DNA of 64,000 nt, from the NCBI RefSeq assembly GCF_900215215.1, contig NZ_OBDR01000003.1, positions 62,001 to 126,000 of the forward strand, in the 5' to 3' direction. Under the pieces are notes generated by a model that saw only the letters and a program-made list of their open reading frames with translations, searched no databases and was not told the origin of the DNA. The DNA is from Methanohalophilus euhalobius (GTDB taxonomy: Archaea; Halobacteriota; Methanosarcinia; Methanosarcinales; Methanosarcinaceae). Position numbers and translations under genes: made by a program. This document shows, piece after piece, positions 35,672 through 44,286 of this stretch; the first letter of the stretch is position 1, and every line of letters starts with the position of its first letter.

Positions 35672-36247
35672 ATGAAGGTTGTAGCATTCAATGGAAGTCC
35701 CAGGGAAGACGGGAACACCGCAAAGCTCGTCAAAAATGTATTTTCAGAACTCGAAAGGCAGGGAATTGAGACCGAAATGATTCAGCTGGGAGGCATCCCT
35801 GTCATGGGATGTACTGCCTGCATGAAGTGTTTTGAGAACAAGGACCGCCGATGTGTCATATCCAGTGACCTGATCAATGAATGTATAGAAAAGATGATTG
35901 AGGCCGACGGGATAATTATTGCAAGCCCTACATACTTTGCCGATCTGACTACGGAAACAAAAGCCCTGATTGACAGGGCGGGTTTTGTAGGCAAAGCAAA
36001 CGATGAACTTTTCAAACATAAGGTCGCAGCAGCGGTTGTGGCTGTCAGGAGAGCAGGTGCCCTTCACGCATTTGATTCCATCAACCACTTTTTCTTGCTC
36101 TCCCAGATGGTCGTACCGGGTTCAAGCTACTGGAATATAGGAATGGGGCTTGCCCCGGGGGATGTAGAGTCTGATACAGAAGGAATGCAGACAATGCAAA
36201 ACCTTGGCCAGAATATGGCCTGGCTTATGAAAAAGATCAATGGCTGA
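35672..36247 (+). CDS. iron-sulfur flavoprotein (Isf-like), NADPH-dependent FMN reductase fold
   Basis: The protein is 191 residues. The flavodoxin-like start is [20 protein letters not shown], with FMN-phosphate binding. The compact cluster [15 protein letters not shown] (C-x2-C-x2-C-x7-C) matches the 4Fe-4S motif of Methanosarcina Isf. [20 protein letters not shown] provides further FMN contacts. Isf proteins take electrons from ferredoxin and can reduce O2 or peroxide. The AAGG ribosome binding site lies about 7 nt before the ATG. Confidence 0.88.
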   Translation: MKVVAFNGSPREDGNTAKLVKNVFSELERQGIETEMIQLGGIPVMGCTACMKCFENKDRRCVISSDLINECIEKMIEADGIIIASPTYFADLTTETKALIDRAGFVGKANDELFKHKVAAAVVAVRRAGALHAFDSINHFFLLSQMVVPGSSYWNIGMGLAPGDVESDTEGMQTMQNLGQNMAWLMKKING

Positions 36248-36350
36248 GTGGCCACATGTTTCCTTTTTGTGGATACGTATTTCCCGTGTATGAAAATGCG
36301 TGTCCATAAACTCTCTTATTCTCCCGTCTCATCAAGTATATTTGGACAAT

Positions 36351-37526
36351 TCATTCCGGGCGTGAGCCAAGTTCCAGTTGTGTTGTCATTTTTTCCCCAT
36401 CTCTGTAATACTCAAGTTCAATCTCATCACCCGGCTGTTTCTCACTTATATGCGCTATGATCTGGTCACTGTTGTAGACTTCAACCCCGTCTACTTCTAC
36501 AATGATATCCCCGTTGATGAAGATTATTTCGTCATTGATCTTTACTTCTTCTGCACTTTTCAGCCCGGCCTCCTCGGCAGGTCCGCCTTCCACTACAACC
36601 ACGACCATTACTCCTCTGGCCGCCTCCTCATTAAGGTCCATGAAATCTGCTGCCCTGGGACTTACAGGTAGCATCTGTATACCAATCCAGGAATGATCAT
36701 ATTCTCCTTTTTCTATTATGGCATCGGCAACCATCCGGGCTTTATTGGAAGGTATAGCAAAACCCAGATTATCTCCGCTACGGGCACGGTTGACTCCGAT
36801 CACTTTCCCTGAGAGATCAATAAGCGGCCCTCCTGAATTGCCCGGGTTTAACGGTGCATCGGTCTGTATAACATTTGGGATGGAAAATCCGTTTGTTGTA
36901 GACATTGTCCTGCCCGTGGCACTGACAATTCCATGTGTTACACTTCCCTCAAGTCCGAAAGGCGTACCTATTGCCATCACCATCTGAGCAGGATTTATCC
37001 TGGATGAGTTGGCCATTGGCAGAGGATAGGGCTGGCAGGTTTCATCACAGGGGACTTCATCGACTTTTAATACCGCAATATCAGAATATACATCAGTGCC
37101 CGTGATTTCAGCATCCATTACCACTCCGTTGCTGAAATATACTTCTACGGAATCAGCACTTTCCACGACATGCTGGTTCGTTACGATATACCCTTCTGCA
37201 TCATAAAGAAATCCCGATCCGCCACTTATGAATTGGTTTCCGTTAATTTCTCCTTCTGCCCTTACGGAGACAACCGAATCAAAGACCAGATTATAGAGAT
37301 TCTCATATATTTCACCGGAACTGCCGTTGATTATTATGTTTGAAACATTGCTCTCAGGAATATCCGTAGCCGGTGTTTCCTCTCCGTAAAGTATTGTTGT
37401 TAAACTGATCCCGAGTACAAATCCGATAAGGAGAAACAATATTGCCATCAGGGGTAGTACGTTTCCTTTTTCTTCCCTGTGCAGAGAAACTGGAACTATC
37501 ATCATGGTATCCATTGTCGGTAACAT
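36351..37526 (-). CDS. HtrA/DegP-like membrane-anchored serine protease with PDZ domain
   Basis: The protein is 391 residues. An N-terminal membrane anchor (MAILFLLIGFVLGISLTTIL) is followed by a trypsin-like domain with the catalytic triad in VTNQHVVESADS (His), YSDIAVLKVD (Asp) and PLNPGNSGGPL (Ser). The last about 95 residues form a PDZ domain (RGVMVVVVEGGPAEEAGLKS region, then GDIIVEVDGVEVYNSDQI). It should degrade or refold damaged exported proteins. The start may be MLPTMD or the next Met. A paralog begins at the left end of the window. Confidence 0.9.
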   Translation of the reverse strand: MLPTMDTMMIVPVSLHREEKGNVLPLMAILFLLIGFVLGISLTTILYGEETPATDIPESNVSNIIINGSSGEIYENLYNLVFDSVVSVRAEGEINGNQFISGGSGFLYDAEGYIVTNQHVVESADSVEVYFSNGVVMDAEITGTDVYSDIAVLKVDEVPCDETCQPYPLPMANSSRINPAQMVMAIGTPFGLEGSVTHGIVSATGRTMSTTNGFSIPNVIQTDAPLNPGNSGGPLIDLSGKVIGVNRARSGDNLGFAIPSNKARMVADAIIEKGEYDHSWIGIQMLPVSPRAADFMDLNEEAARGVMVVVVVEGGPAEEAGLKSAEEVKINDEIIFINGDIIVEVDGVEVYNSDQIIAHISEKQPGDEIELEYYRDGEKMTTQLELGSRPE

Positions 37527-37620
37527 TTATTGCGTTTTCGTCTCTTAATAATCATTCTATGAAGTTCATACACAATATTACTTATACTTGTGTACTATAT
37601 TTGATTGGATTTGAGTTGGC

Positions 37621-38667
37621 ATGCATACGGAAAACAAATTCTATAAAATATGTATCTTCCTTTTTCTTTTGACTCTGCTACTATGGTTGTCTATTTTCCC
37701 TCTGAAATCCTCATTTGATACCGGAGATGTAGCTGTTGAAGGATTGTACCTGTTTTGTGCTTTACTTTCTCTTTTGATTATCTATAAATTGGATGACGCA
37801 AGGTTGGTTGCAGGCTGGTTTCTGTTTGTTTATGGTCTGTTTGTTGATTTTTTGGATGAGTTTACCCATGAACCGGATTTTCTCAGCGTTTATTTTGAAG
37901 CATTTCTCACCGCATCCGGACTTCTCATTATTGCCTCTGGTTTTTATTATCATTTGAGGGAATGGGAACAAACAAACGAACAATTGAGATATGAAATATC
38001 CTTCAAGGAAACCCTGCTGGATGTCATGCGTCATGATCTTTTGAATCTGGCAAATGTTGTAAAGGGTTATTCTGATCTCTTATCAATGACCAACCCTGAT
38101 CCCGATACAACCAGATATTTAGACAAGATCCGCAAAGGGAACGATGCCCAAATAAAGATGATCAAAGATATATCAGAACTTGCACGTTTGGAATCCGTTA
38201 CAGCAATCACATTTCAGGAGATGGATTTATCATTAATCCTGAAAGAGGCCCTGAATGAATCGGCATTCCTGTATCATGAAAGAAATATACAGATTATCAA
38301 TGAACTTGAGGGAGCCTATCCGGTCCATGCGAACAATATTCTGAAACAGGCATTTGTCAATATATTATCTAACGCTGCCAAATATTCTCCGGAGGGCAGT
38401 TCTGTCAGGATATATGCAGAAGATGTGGATGCATACTGGAGGATAAATATAGCAGATAGCGGCCCGGGTATTGCTGATGAAGATAAAGTTCATATCTTCA
38501 AACGCTTCAGCAGGGCTCATAAAGGCAGCACCAGTGGCAGTGGCATAGGCCTTGCAATTGTGTGGCACATCATCCTGTTGCATAAGGGTTCGGTGAACGT
38601 GCATGATAATCCTGCAGGTGGCTCAATATTCAGTCTGGAAATTCCTAAAGTCAATTCAGAATTTTGA
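37621..38667 (+). CDS. membrane-bound sensor histidine kinase
   Basis: The protein is 348 residues. The N-terminal about 115 residues hold four or five membrane helices and no periplasmic sensor domain. The H box is ETLLDVMRHDLLNLANVVKG, the N box QAFVNILSNAAKYSPEGSSV, and the G boxes ADSGPGIADEDKVHIF and GSGIGLAIVWHIILLHKG. The sequence HDLLN, rather than HELRT, is common in methanogen kinases. No response regulator is adjacent. The last 12 nt overlap the convergent HIT gene. Confidence 0.9.
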   Translation: MHTENKFYKICIFLFLLTLLLWLSIFPLKSSFDTGDVAVEGLYLFCALLSLLIIYKLDDARLVAGWFLFVYGLFVDFLDEFTHEPDFLSVYFEAFLTASGLLIIASGFYYHLREWEQTNEQLRYEISFKETLLDVMRHDLLNLANVVKGYSDLLSMTNPDPDTTRYLDKIRKGNDAQIKMIKDISELARLESVTAITFQEMDLSLILKEALNESAFLYHERNIQIINELEGAYPVHANNILKQAFVNILSNAAKYSPEGSSVRIYAEDVDAYWRINIADSGPGIADEDKVHIFKRFSRAHKGSTSGSGIGLAIVWHIILLHKGSVNVHDNPAGGSIFSLEIPKVNSEF

Positions 38668-39078
38668 GTGAATGACTGAAGCGAGTTGTTCGAGTTCCTC
38701 CCTGTCAGGATTGGAATCCACAATGGTATGCATTGATCCTCCGCCGTCATTTTCATAACGAGGAATTATATGCACATGGACATGGGGTACAGTTTGCCCG
38801 GCAACCAGGCCATTGTTAATCCCGATATTAACCCCCGGCGCCTCAGTAACTGCAATGACTTTTTTAGCGATCCTGTTGACAGAAGCGAATAATTCGGCTG
38901 TCTTTTCCTCACTCATTTCCAGGAAACTGGTTATGTGTTCCTTTGGCAGGACGACTGTATGTCCTCTGGATGTGGGATAGATGTCGAGGAACGCATAGGC
39001 ATGCTCATCTTCATACACTTTGTGGGAGGGAACTTCTCCGGCTATTATTTTGCAAAATAGACAATCCATGTTTTTCAC
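38656..39078 (-). CDS. HIT-family nucleotide hydrolase
   Basis: The protein is 140 residues with the histidine triad HVHVHIIPRY and the usual zinc-binding start CLFCKIIAGEVPSHKVYEDE. TSRGHTVVLPKEHITSFLEM is also typical. These enzymes hydrolyse AMP-lysine, AMP-amide or related nucleotide conjugates. A likely TATA (TTATAAAATA on the minus strand, about 39101-39110) precedes it. Confidence 0.92.
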   Translation of the reverse strand: MKNMDCLFCKIIAGEVPSHKVYEDEHAYAFLDIYPTSRGHTVVLPKEHITSFLEMSEEKTAELFASVNRIAKKVIAVTEAPGVNIGINNGLVAGQTVPHVHVHIIPRYENDGGGSMHTIVDSNPDREELEQLASVIHSKF

Positions 39079-39142
39079 CTACTTCTACTGGTTGCTTTTA
39101 TTTTATAACAATTCTGGACTCTCTATTTTAGGCAATACGAAA

Positions 39143-39156
39143 CTTTTAAATCATAT
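39143..39156 (+). promoter_or_regulatory. promoter of feo operon
   Basis: CTTTTAAATCATAT lies about 60 bp before the first feoA ATG, predicting a leader of about 35 nt that contains the inverted repeat described next. Confidence 0.4.
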
Positions 39157-39189
39157 AGAAAATATGCAGGACTATAAGTTAGGATACCC

Positions 39190-39205
39190 CAACATTAGGA
39201 TGTTG
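39190..39205 (+). promoter_or_regulatory. inverted repeat in feo leader; possible iron-regulator site or RNA hairpin
   Basis: CAACAT-TAGG-ATGTTG is a perfect 6-bp inverted repeat ending 4 nt before the feoA start codon. Just upstream, GTTAGGATACCCCAAC (39178-39193) is a second, imperfect palindrome; both contain TTAGG. DtxR/MntR-type regulators bind TTAGG-like palindromes, so an operator is plausible, but a translational hairpin is equally possible. Confidence 0.35.
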
Positions 39206-39209
39206 TGAA

Positions 39210-39455
39210 ATGAGCAATAAAACATTGGATTTATTGGATGCGGGTCAAAATGCCCGTGTAATCCAGGTAAAAGGCAAAGGTCCTTCCAGGCGGCGCCTGC
39301 TTGAAATGGGGATGGTACCGGGAGTTGTCCTTAGCGTGACAAAGAAGGCCCCGATGGGTGACCCGGTGGATTTCAAGTTGAAAGGCTACAACCTTTCCCT
39401 GCGCAAACAGGAGGCACAGATGATTGTCGTAGAGGTTACTGGAGGAGTAAAATGA
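39210..39455 (+). CDS. feoA: FeoA-domain protein 1
   Basis: This 81-residue SH3-like FeoA protein has RRRLLEMGMVPGVVLSVTKK and GDPVDFKLKGYNLSLRKQEA. FeoA proteins assist the FeoB ferrous iron transporter at the cytoplasmic face. It overlaps the second feoA by 4 nt (ATGA). Confidence 0.92.
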   Translation: MSNKTLDLLDAGQNARVIQVKGKGPSRRRLLEMGMVPGVVLSVTKKAPMGDPVDFKLKGYNLSLRKQEAQMIVVEVTGGVK

Positions 39456-39706
39456 CATCAAGGATCCCTCTTGCAATGTATCCAACCGGGCAGACATGCC
39501 GGATTTGCGATGTGTGTGCCGGAAAAGGGCTAAAAAGAAGACTCATGGAGATGGGTTTGACCCCTGAATCCATTATTCAGCCCCTGGGGTGTAACAGGGG
39601 GTCTTTTCTGGTATTGGTAAACGGTACACGTTATGCCCTGGGCAGGGGAATGGCCAATAAAATAATAGTTGAGCCAGTTTACGGGGAGGTGCCACAGTTT
39701 GGCTGA
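39452..39706 (+). CDS. feoA: FeoA-domain protein 2
   Basis: This is a second, divergent FeoA of 84 residues: KRRLMEMGLTPESIIQPLGC and NGTRYALGRGMANKIIVEPV. An N-terminal CRICDVC pair, absent from the first copy, could bind iron or an Fe-S cluster. Two FeoA genes before feoB are common in methanogens. Confidence 0.9.
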   Translation: MTSRIPLAMYPTGQTCRICDVCAGKGLKRRLMEMGLTPESIIQPLGCNRGSFLVLVNGTRYALGRGMANKIIVEPVYGEVPQFG

Positions 39707-41687
39707 AAAGATAAAAGTTGCAGTGGCAGGCAATCCCAATGTGGGTAAAACCACAATCTTCAATGCTCTTACCGGAGCACGTCAGAAGGTAGGTAACTGG
39801 CCCGGTGTGACTGTAGAAAAGAAGGAGGGCACAAAGAAACACAAAGACCATATCCTGGAAATTGTAGATCTGCCGGGTACTTACAGTTTAACGGCCTATT
39901 CGGCCGATGAAGTGGTTGCCAGGGATTACATCCTTGAAGAGAAACCCGATGTTGTTGTACAGGTCCTGGACTCCACAAATCTTGAAAGAAACCTGTACCT
40001 GACATCCCAGCTGCTTGAAATGGGTACCAATTTGGTTCTTGCCTTGAACATGTCAGATCGTGCCGAAACACGGGGGGACGATATTGATATCCGCAGACTT
40101 GAAAGCCTGTTAGGTGTTTCTGCAATTAAAACCGCGGCAAACGAAGGAAGAGGTATCAATGCGCTTCTGGATTCTATTGTGAACAAAACAGAAAGTAACC
40201 CTCCCCTTCCTCATGAAATCGGCTATGGTGGCAGAGTGGAAGAAAATATCTGTGCACTGGAGGAAATTCTGGGCAGTGATCGGGAATTATCAAAAAATTA
40301 TCCCTCTCGCTGGATGGCTGTGAAATTGCTTGAAGGGGATGAGAATGCCCTTTCCAAATTATCTTCAAGCAGCATTGAAGGAAAAGTGCAGAATTTCCTT
40401 TCGGATCTTGACCATGAAGAATACGAAGTTGAAATGGCAGATAAAAGGTATGAGTTTATAGGTACCCTGCTGCCCCAGGTCTGCACAACCTGTGCTGAAG
40501 ATGTATCTCCCTCGGATATGGTGGACAAAGTCATCACCAACAAGTATCTGGGTATTCCTATCTTCCTCACCCTGATGTGGGGTATGTTCGAACTGACCTT
40601 TGCTTTTGCCACTCCTTTTATGGAACTGATCGACATGTTCTTCGGGTGGCTGGCGGCAGCGGTTACCTCAAACATTGAAACTGTTTGGCTTGCTTCCCTT
40701 CTGGGTGATGGTATTGTTGCCGGTGTGGGATCTGTCCTGCTCTTTGTGCCCAATATTTTCATCCTGTTCTTCGTCATCGCCCTGCTTGAAAGCAGCGGCT
40801 ATATGGCAAGAGCTGCCTTCATAATGGACAGACTGATGTATACAATGGGATTGCAGGGCAAGTCATTCATTCCCATGCTCACAGGCTTTGGGTGCTCCGT
40901 TCCTGCTATAATGGCAACCCGTACTTTGGAGGATGAAAAGGACAGGCTCATCACGATGCTGGTTACGCCCTTCATGTCCTGTGGAGCCAGGTTGCCGGTG
41001 TATATTCTGCTTGCGGGAACATTTTTCAGCAGGCAGGCAGGTTCGGTAATTTTCGGTCTGTATGTATTGGGGATACTTGTGGCTATTGTTTCGGCCAAAC
41101 TCTTCCGGACATTCATCGCTAAAGGCCAGCCGTCTCCTTTCATCATGGAACTCCCTCCTTATACCAGGCCTTCACTGAAGGATTCCCTGCAACACATGTG
41201 GAATCAGGGCTACCTCTACCTCAGGAAGGTCGGGACAATAATTGTCGGTGGGGTCGTGCTCATCTGGCTGTTGGCCTACTTCCCGCAGGGGGCAGACTAT
41301 GGTAGTGCTGATAGTCTGATAGGCTCACTGGGTAAATTGATCGAACCCCTTGTAGCCCCTCTTGGATTTGACTGGAAAATAGCCGTTGCACTGGTCTTCG
41401 GATTTGTGGCCAAGGAAATTGTAGTGGGTTCCCTGGGGACCCTGTATGGTACAGGGGAAGGTGAGGCTCTGTCCTCTGCCTTGGTGGCAGACCCGGGTTT
41501 CACTCCTGCAATAGCCCTGGGGCTAATGGTGTTCACTCTGCTCTATGTGCCCTGCATAGGAGCTGTTGCAGTTATCAAGAAAGAAACGGGTTCATGGAAA
41601 TGGATGTTTTTCCAGGCGGCATATTCAACAGCAGTGGCCTGGATACTGGCACTGGTGACAATAGGTGTTGGAAATATAGTTCTTTAA
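39699..41687 (+). CDS. feoB: ferrous iron transporter FeoB
   Basis: The protein is 662 residues. The GTPase domain (about 1-165) has AGNPNVGKTTIFNALTG (G1), DLPGTYSLTAYSADEVVARD (G3) and LNMSDRAE (G4). The membrane part has about eight to ten helices with two Gate motifs, such as GCSVPAIMATRTLEDEKDR and VTPFMSCGARLPVYILL. It imports Fe2+. I chose the TTG at 39699, overlapping the upstream stop, because GGAGGT lies 10 nt upstream and family members start at AEKIKVAVAGNP; an in-frame TTG at 39669 is further from any such site. Confidence 0.92.
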   Translation: MAEKIKVAVAGNPNVGKTTIFNALTGARQKVGNWPGVTVEKKEGTKKHKDHILEIVDLPGTYSLTAYSADEVVARDYILEEKPDVVVQVLDSTNLERNLYLTSQLLEMGTNLVLALNMSDRAETRGDDIDIRRLESLLGVSAIKTAANEGRGINALLDSIVNKTESNPPLPHEIGYGGRVEENICALEEILGSDRELSKNYPSRWMAVKLLEGDENALSKLSSSSIEGKVQNFLSDLDHEEYEVEMADKRYEFIGTLLPQVCTTCAEDVSPSDMVDKVITNKYLGIPIFLTLMWGMFELTFAFATPFMELIDMFFGWLAAAVTSNIETVWLASLLGDGIVAGVGSVLLFVPNIFILFFVIALLESSGYMARAAFIMDRLMYTMGLQGKSFIPMLTGFGCSVPAIMATRTLEDEKDRLITMLVTPFMSCGARLPVYILLAGTFFSRQAGSVIFGLYVLGILVAIVSAKLFRTFIAKGQPSPFIMELPPYTRPSLKDSLQHMWNQGYLYLRKVGTIIVGGVVLIWLLAYFPQGADYGSADSLIGSLGKLIEPLVAPLGFDWKIAVALVFGFVAKEIVVGSLGTLYGTGEGEALSSALVADPGFTPAIALGLMVFTLLYVPCIGAVAVIKKETGSWKWMFFQAAYSTAVAWILALVTIGVGNIVL

Positions 41688-41700
41688 TGAGGTGAGTTTA

Positions 41701-42153
41701 ATGGAAAAAAATCATAATGGTTTGAAGTATATTTCCCTGCTGTGGGGAATACTGTATATGGCCGCAGGCCTGGTTCAGGTCGCCAAGGGAGTGGGTCTTC
41801 TGCCCGCTTCCCTTGTATCCTCCAGTCTGTTACCTGCTGAGCTGGCCGGGGGTCTTGTGCTTGTGGTAATCGGTGCGGTATTTTTCGTCGCAACCTTTGA
41901 GTTTTCAAAGGACTCCTTTGAAGGATCCGCCTATGCCTATGTGGGAATATTGCTCTGCCTGGTGTTCGGCACCCTGTATTTCCTGAGTATGGTAGCAGAT
42001 CTTATCAATGCCTATATACTTGCCATGGAAGGTTACGAAAAATGGACATTTGTTGACAGTTTCAAACCAGCATTGTATCTGGGCATTTTATCCGGGGTTG
42101 TATATGCTGTCTGGAAAAACAGGTTTAAACCGGTAAATCAGGGAGGATTTTAA
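41701..42153 (+). CDS. four-helix membrane protein in feo operon
   Basis: This 150-residue protein has about four membrane helices (around YISLLWGILYMAAGLVQVA, GGLVLVVIGAVFFVATF, AYVGILLCLVFGTLYFLSMV and PALYLGILSGVVYAVW). I recognise no family. The ATG at 41701 follows GAGGTGA. It lies between feoB and the feoC-like gene with gaps of 13 nt and 1 nt, so it is surely in the iron operon and may be a FeoB partner. Confidence 0.75.
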   Translation: MEKNHNGLKYISLLWGILYMAAGLVQVAKGVGLLPASLVSSSLLPAELAGGLVLVVIGAVFFVATFEFSKDSFEGSAYAYVGILLCLVFGTLYFLSMVADLINAYILAMEGYEKWTFVDSFKPALYLGILSGVVYAVWKNRFKPVNQGGF

Positions 42154-42154
42154 G

Positions 42155-42445
42155 ATGGTTCTGGGATACAAGTATGTATTGAAAAAAATGGCAGAAATGG
42201 ATAGAAGGGGCAGCATCTCCTTCAATGCCCTGTCTGCGGAAATGAATATGAACACCCGGCAACTGAAAGGCATGCTTGAATTAATGGAAAAAATGGGGCA
42301 TGTCAGGAAAATCGGAGACATTAATGAAAACCCCGAGCTTCTTTCCTGTGGCACCTGTAAATCCTGTGGATGCTGTAATCGTGGGATTTCCTATGGTACT
42401 ACATACCAGCTTACCGATAAAGGTCGGAGGGTGTGCAGTACCTGA
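42155..42445 (+). CDS. FeoC-like winged-helix protein with Cys cluster
   Basis: The protein is 96 residues. The N-terminal winged helix reads MAEMDRRGSISFNALSAEMN and MNTRQLKGMLELMEKMGHV, as in FeoC/DeoR-like proteins. A Cys-rich loop (CGTCKSCGCC) replaces the wing and could bind a 4Fe-4S cluster, as FeoC does. TTYQLTDKGRRVCST closes the domain. It may sense iron or oxygen to control feo transcription or FeoB stability. Confidence 0.8.
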   Translation: MVLGYKYVLKKMAEMDRRGSISFNALSAEMNMNTRQLKGMLELMEKMGHVRKIGDINENPELLSCGTCKSCGCCNRGISYGTTYQLTDKGRRVCST

Positions 42446-42582
42446 TTACTTTGATTGGTCCGGCCAGCAGTTGAATGGTATGATATCACTCCCTTTTTGC
42501 AACAGCGCCATTTCTCCGTTTGGCAAACGAGCTTCCGGCCGGATCATTCATCTTTCTTATTTAGGTCGATTGCTGAAAAGTC

Positions 42583-43545
42583 TTAATCCACAGGCCTTCT
42601 GACCAGGGAGCCGTCACGCATCTTGATCGTTATATATTTGCCTTCTTCTCCGGCTTCGTATTTATTGTAACGCAAAACCTCAAATCTGCCGGCATCTGTG
42701 AGTTTCCTTATTGTGCGTATATCTTCGTGGCCGATTTTCCCTTTTTTTGCAGGTGGGTCAATATTGGCCTTTTTCTTTGAATATATGGTCCCGCCTTTCA
42801 TGTCCGCCCCGACATGGCTGCCTGCATCATCTGCCAGCAGTATTCCGTTTTTCATATATGCACCGGCAAAGGCTTCACATTTACCCTCTACGTAAACTGT
42901 TCCGCCATTGAGATGGGCTGCAGTATTCATGCCGCTATCCCCTTTGATTAGCAACATTCCTCTTTCCATCAGCAATCCGTTTCCGTTGCCTGCATCTCCT
43001 TCTACTGTAATGCTGGCCTCACAATTGCAACGGGCTGCCAGGGTATTGCGCAGGATTCCATCATTGAGCAGGAGATTATTTCCTTCCAGTTTGTTTAGCA
43101 GCAGTTTTTCCTGCAATTCCTCGCAGACCAATTCCGTGATTGACACGAATTTGCGATATCCTTCCCTATCGGATTCAACTTCCACTATATTTCCCATGGG
43201 TTTTCCGATGTCGCCCATTATGTATAGGTTGCCGGATACCATTCCCATCCCTGCTTCAGCGCCAACATCACCGTCTATTATGATGTTGCCGGCATTTTCT
43301 GTCTTCCCGCTGCCTCCAAGGTGGGATATGCTGGTGCCCATTCCCTGAGCAAGCCGTTTTCCGACATCACCGATAATCTGTACAGTACCTGTCTTTTTGA
43401 GATGATCGACTATTTCCCTGTATGTGTACTCTGTGCCTTGCTGGTGGGGGATGACAGAATCCGGATTGAAATCACTATTCCAGCAAAAGTTGTAAGTGTA
43501 ATCGCAGAGGTTGTCCGGCGGATTTGATAGTTCGATCGTGATCAT
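42583..43545 (-). CDS. GXGXG-domain protein (glutamate synthase alpha C-terminal type)
   Basis: This 320-residue protein is built on a beta-helix of G-x-x-G repeats: AQGMGTSISHLGGSGKTENA, VGAEAGMGMVSGNLYIMGD and GNGNGLLMERGMLLIKGDSG. The domain occurs in glutamate synthase and in FwdC. I chose the ATG at 43545, preceded by GGGTGG; an in-frame codon at 43614 lies inside the upstream gene. It is the last of four linked minus-strand genes (DUF166, CGGC, ferredoxin, this). No synthase or amidotransferase domain is adjacent, so glutamate synthesis is not established. Confidence 0.8.
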   Translation of the reverse strand: MITIELSNPPDNLCDYTYNFCWNSDFNPDSVIPHQQGTEYTYREIVDHLKKTGTVQIIGDVGKRLAQGMGTSISHLGGSGKTENAGNIIIDGDVGAEAGMGMVSGNLYIMGDIGKPMGNIVEVESDREGYRKFVSITELVCEELQEKLLLNKLEGNNLLLNDGILRNTLAARCNCEASITVEGDAGNGNGLLMERGMLLIKGDSGMNTAAHLNGGTVYVEGKCEAFAGAYMKNGILLADDAGSHVGADMKGGTIYSKKKANIDPPAKKGKIGHEDIRTIRKLTDAGRFEVLRYNKYEAGEEGKYITIKMRDGSLVRRPVD

Positions 43546-43555
43546 GTTTCCACCC

Positions 43556-43945
43556 TTAACCATGAATGAGTGCAGGCAGACAGCGGGTACAGACCCAGAT
43601 GCTTTCTTTTCCATGTCTCAGGGGCATCAGGTATCTCTCATTTTCATCCCTGTCACACTTAAAGCAGTGTATTGACCCGGCTTCGGTATATTTTTCTTCA
43701 TTCTCCTGCATTTCTTTAACTGCCTGCGGATTGAAATCCATGGTCTGCCTTTCTTCAATGGATATTGCATCCTGTGGACAGACCCCGATACAGAATCCCA
43801 TGCCATCGCACAGTTCTTCAGATACGACTTTAGCTTTACCATCTATTATCCGGATGGCACCCTCGGCACAGGGGCTGACACATTTGCCACAACCATTGCA
43901 TTTTTCCTCGTCTATTTTGACTATCATCCGATTTATCATTTTCAA
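43556..43945 (-). CDS. two-cluster ferredoxin with C-terminal zinc-ribbon-like tail
   Basis: The protein is 129 residues. Ferredoxin part: CNGCGKCVSPCAEGAIRI, then CDGMGFCIGVCPQDAISI; the second lacks the second Cys of a standard cluster (CDGMGFC), so one cluster may be altered. A later segment, CFKCDRDENERY followed by VCTRCLPALIHG, supplies two CxxC pairs for zinc. It may pass electrons to the GXGXG protein encoded 10 nt downstream. Confidence 0.85.
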   Translation of the reverse strand: MKMINRMIVKIDEEKCNGCGKCVSPCAEGAIRIIDGKAKVVSEELCDGMGFCIGVCPQDAISIEERQTMDFNPQAVKEMQENEEKYTEAGSIHCFKCDRDENERYLMPLRHGKESIWVCTRCLPALIHG

Positions 43946-43953
43946 GCCTTCCG

Positions 43954-44286
43954 TTAATGATGTGTACCTTCCACAACTTCAATTCCTGTATTTTCCAGTG
44001 TCTGCCTTATTGAGTCCACATGAGGACATTCCGGATAATTTTCCATTTGCATACAGGAACTGAGATGTACTGTTTCCACTCCGTGTTTTTTCAGGGACCG
44101 GGCAAGCCTGAACACCCTTCTCCCCGGGCATCCGCCGCATGTGAAAAATGCGGTCATATCCGTATTTTCATCGTAATCACTGAAAGCGACTGTTTTTTCA
44201 TTGAATGCCTTGAAACATCCTATCCCGGGGCAGGTTTCTGCAACGATAGCACAGCGAACTACTGCTATTTTCTTGTTATCTGGCAT
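43954..44286 (-). CDS. CGGC-domain protein
   Basis: This 110-residue protein reads KKIAVVRCAIVAETCPGIGC at the N-terminus and FFTCGGCPGRRVFRLARSLK with the CGGC motif, then HLSSCMQMENYPECPHVDSI. These Cys residues are arranged to bind metal or an Fe-S cluster. The start at 44286 overlaps the end of the DUF166 gene by 11 nt; upstream in-frame codons lie inside that gene. Function unknown in the family. Confidence 0.8.
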   Translation of the reverse strand: MPDNKKIAVVRCAIVAETCPGIGCFKAFNEKTVAFSDYDENTDMTAFFTCGGCPGRRVFRLARSLKKHGVETVHLSSCMQMENYPECPHVDSIRQTLENTGIEVVEGTHH

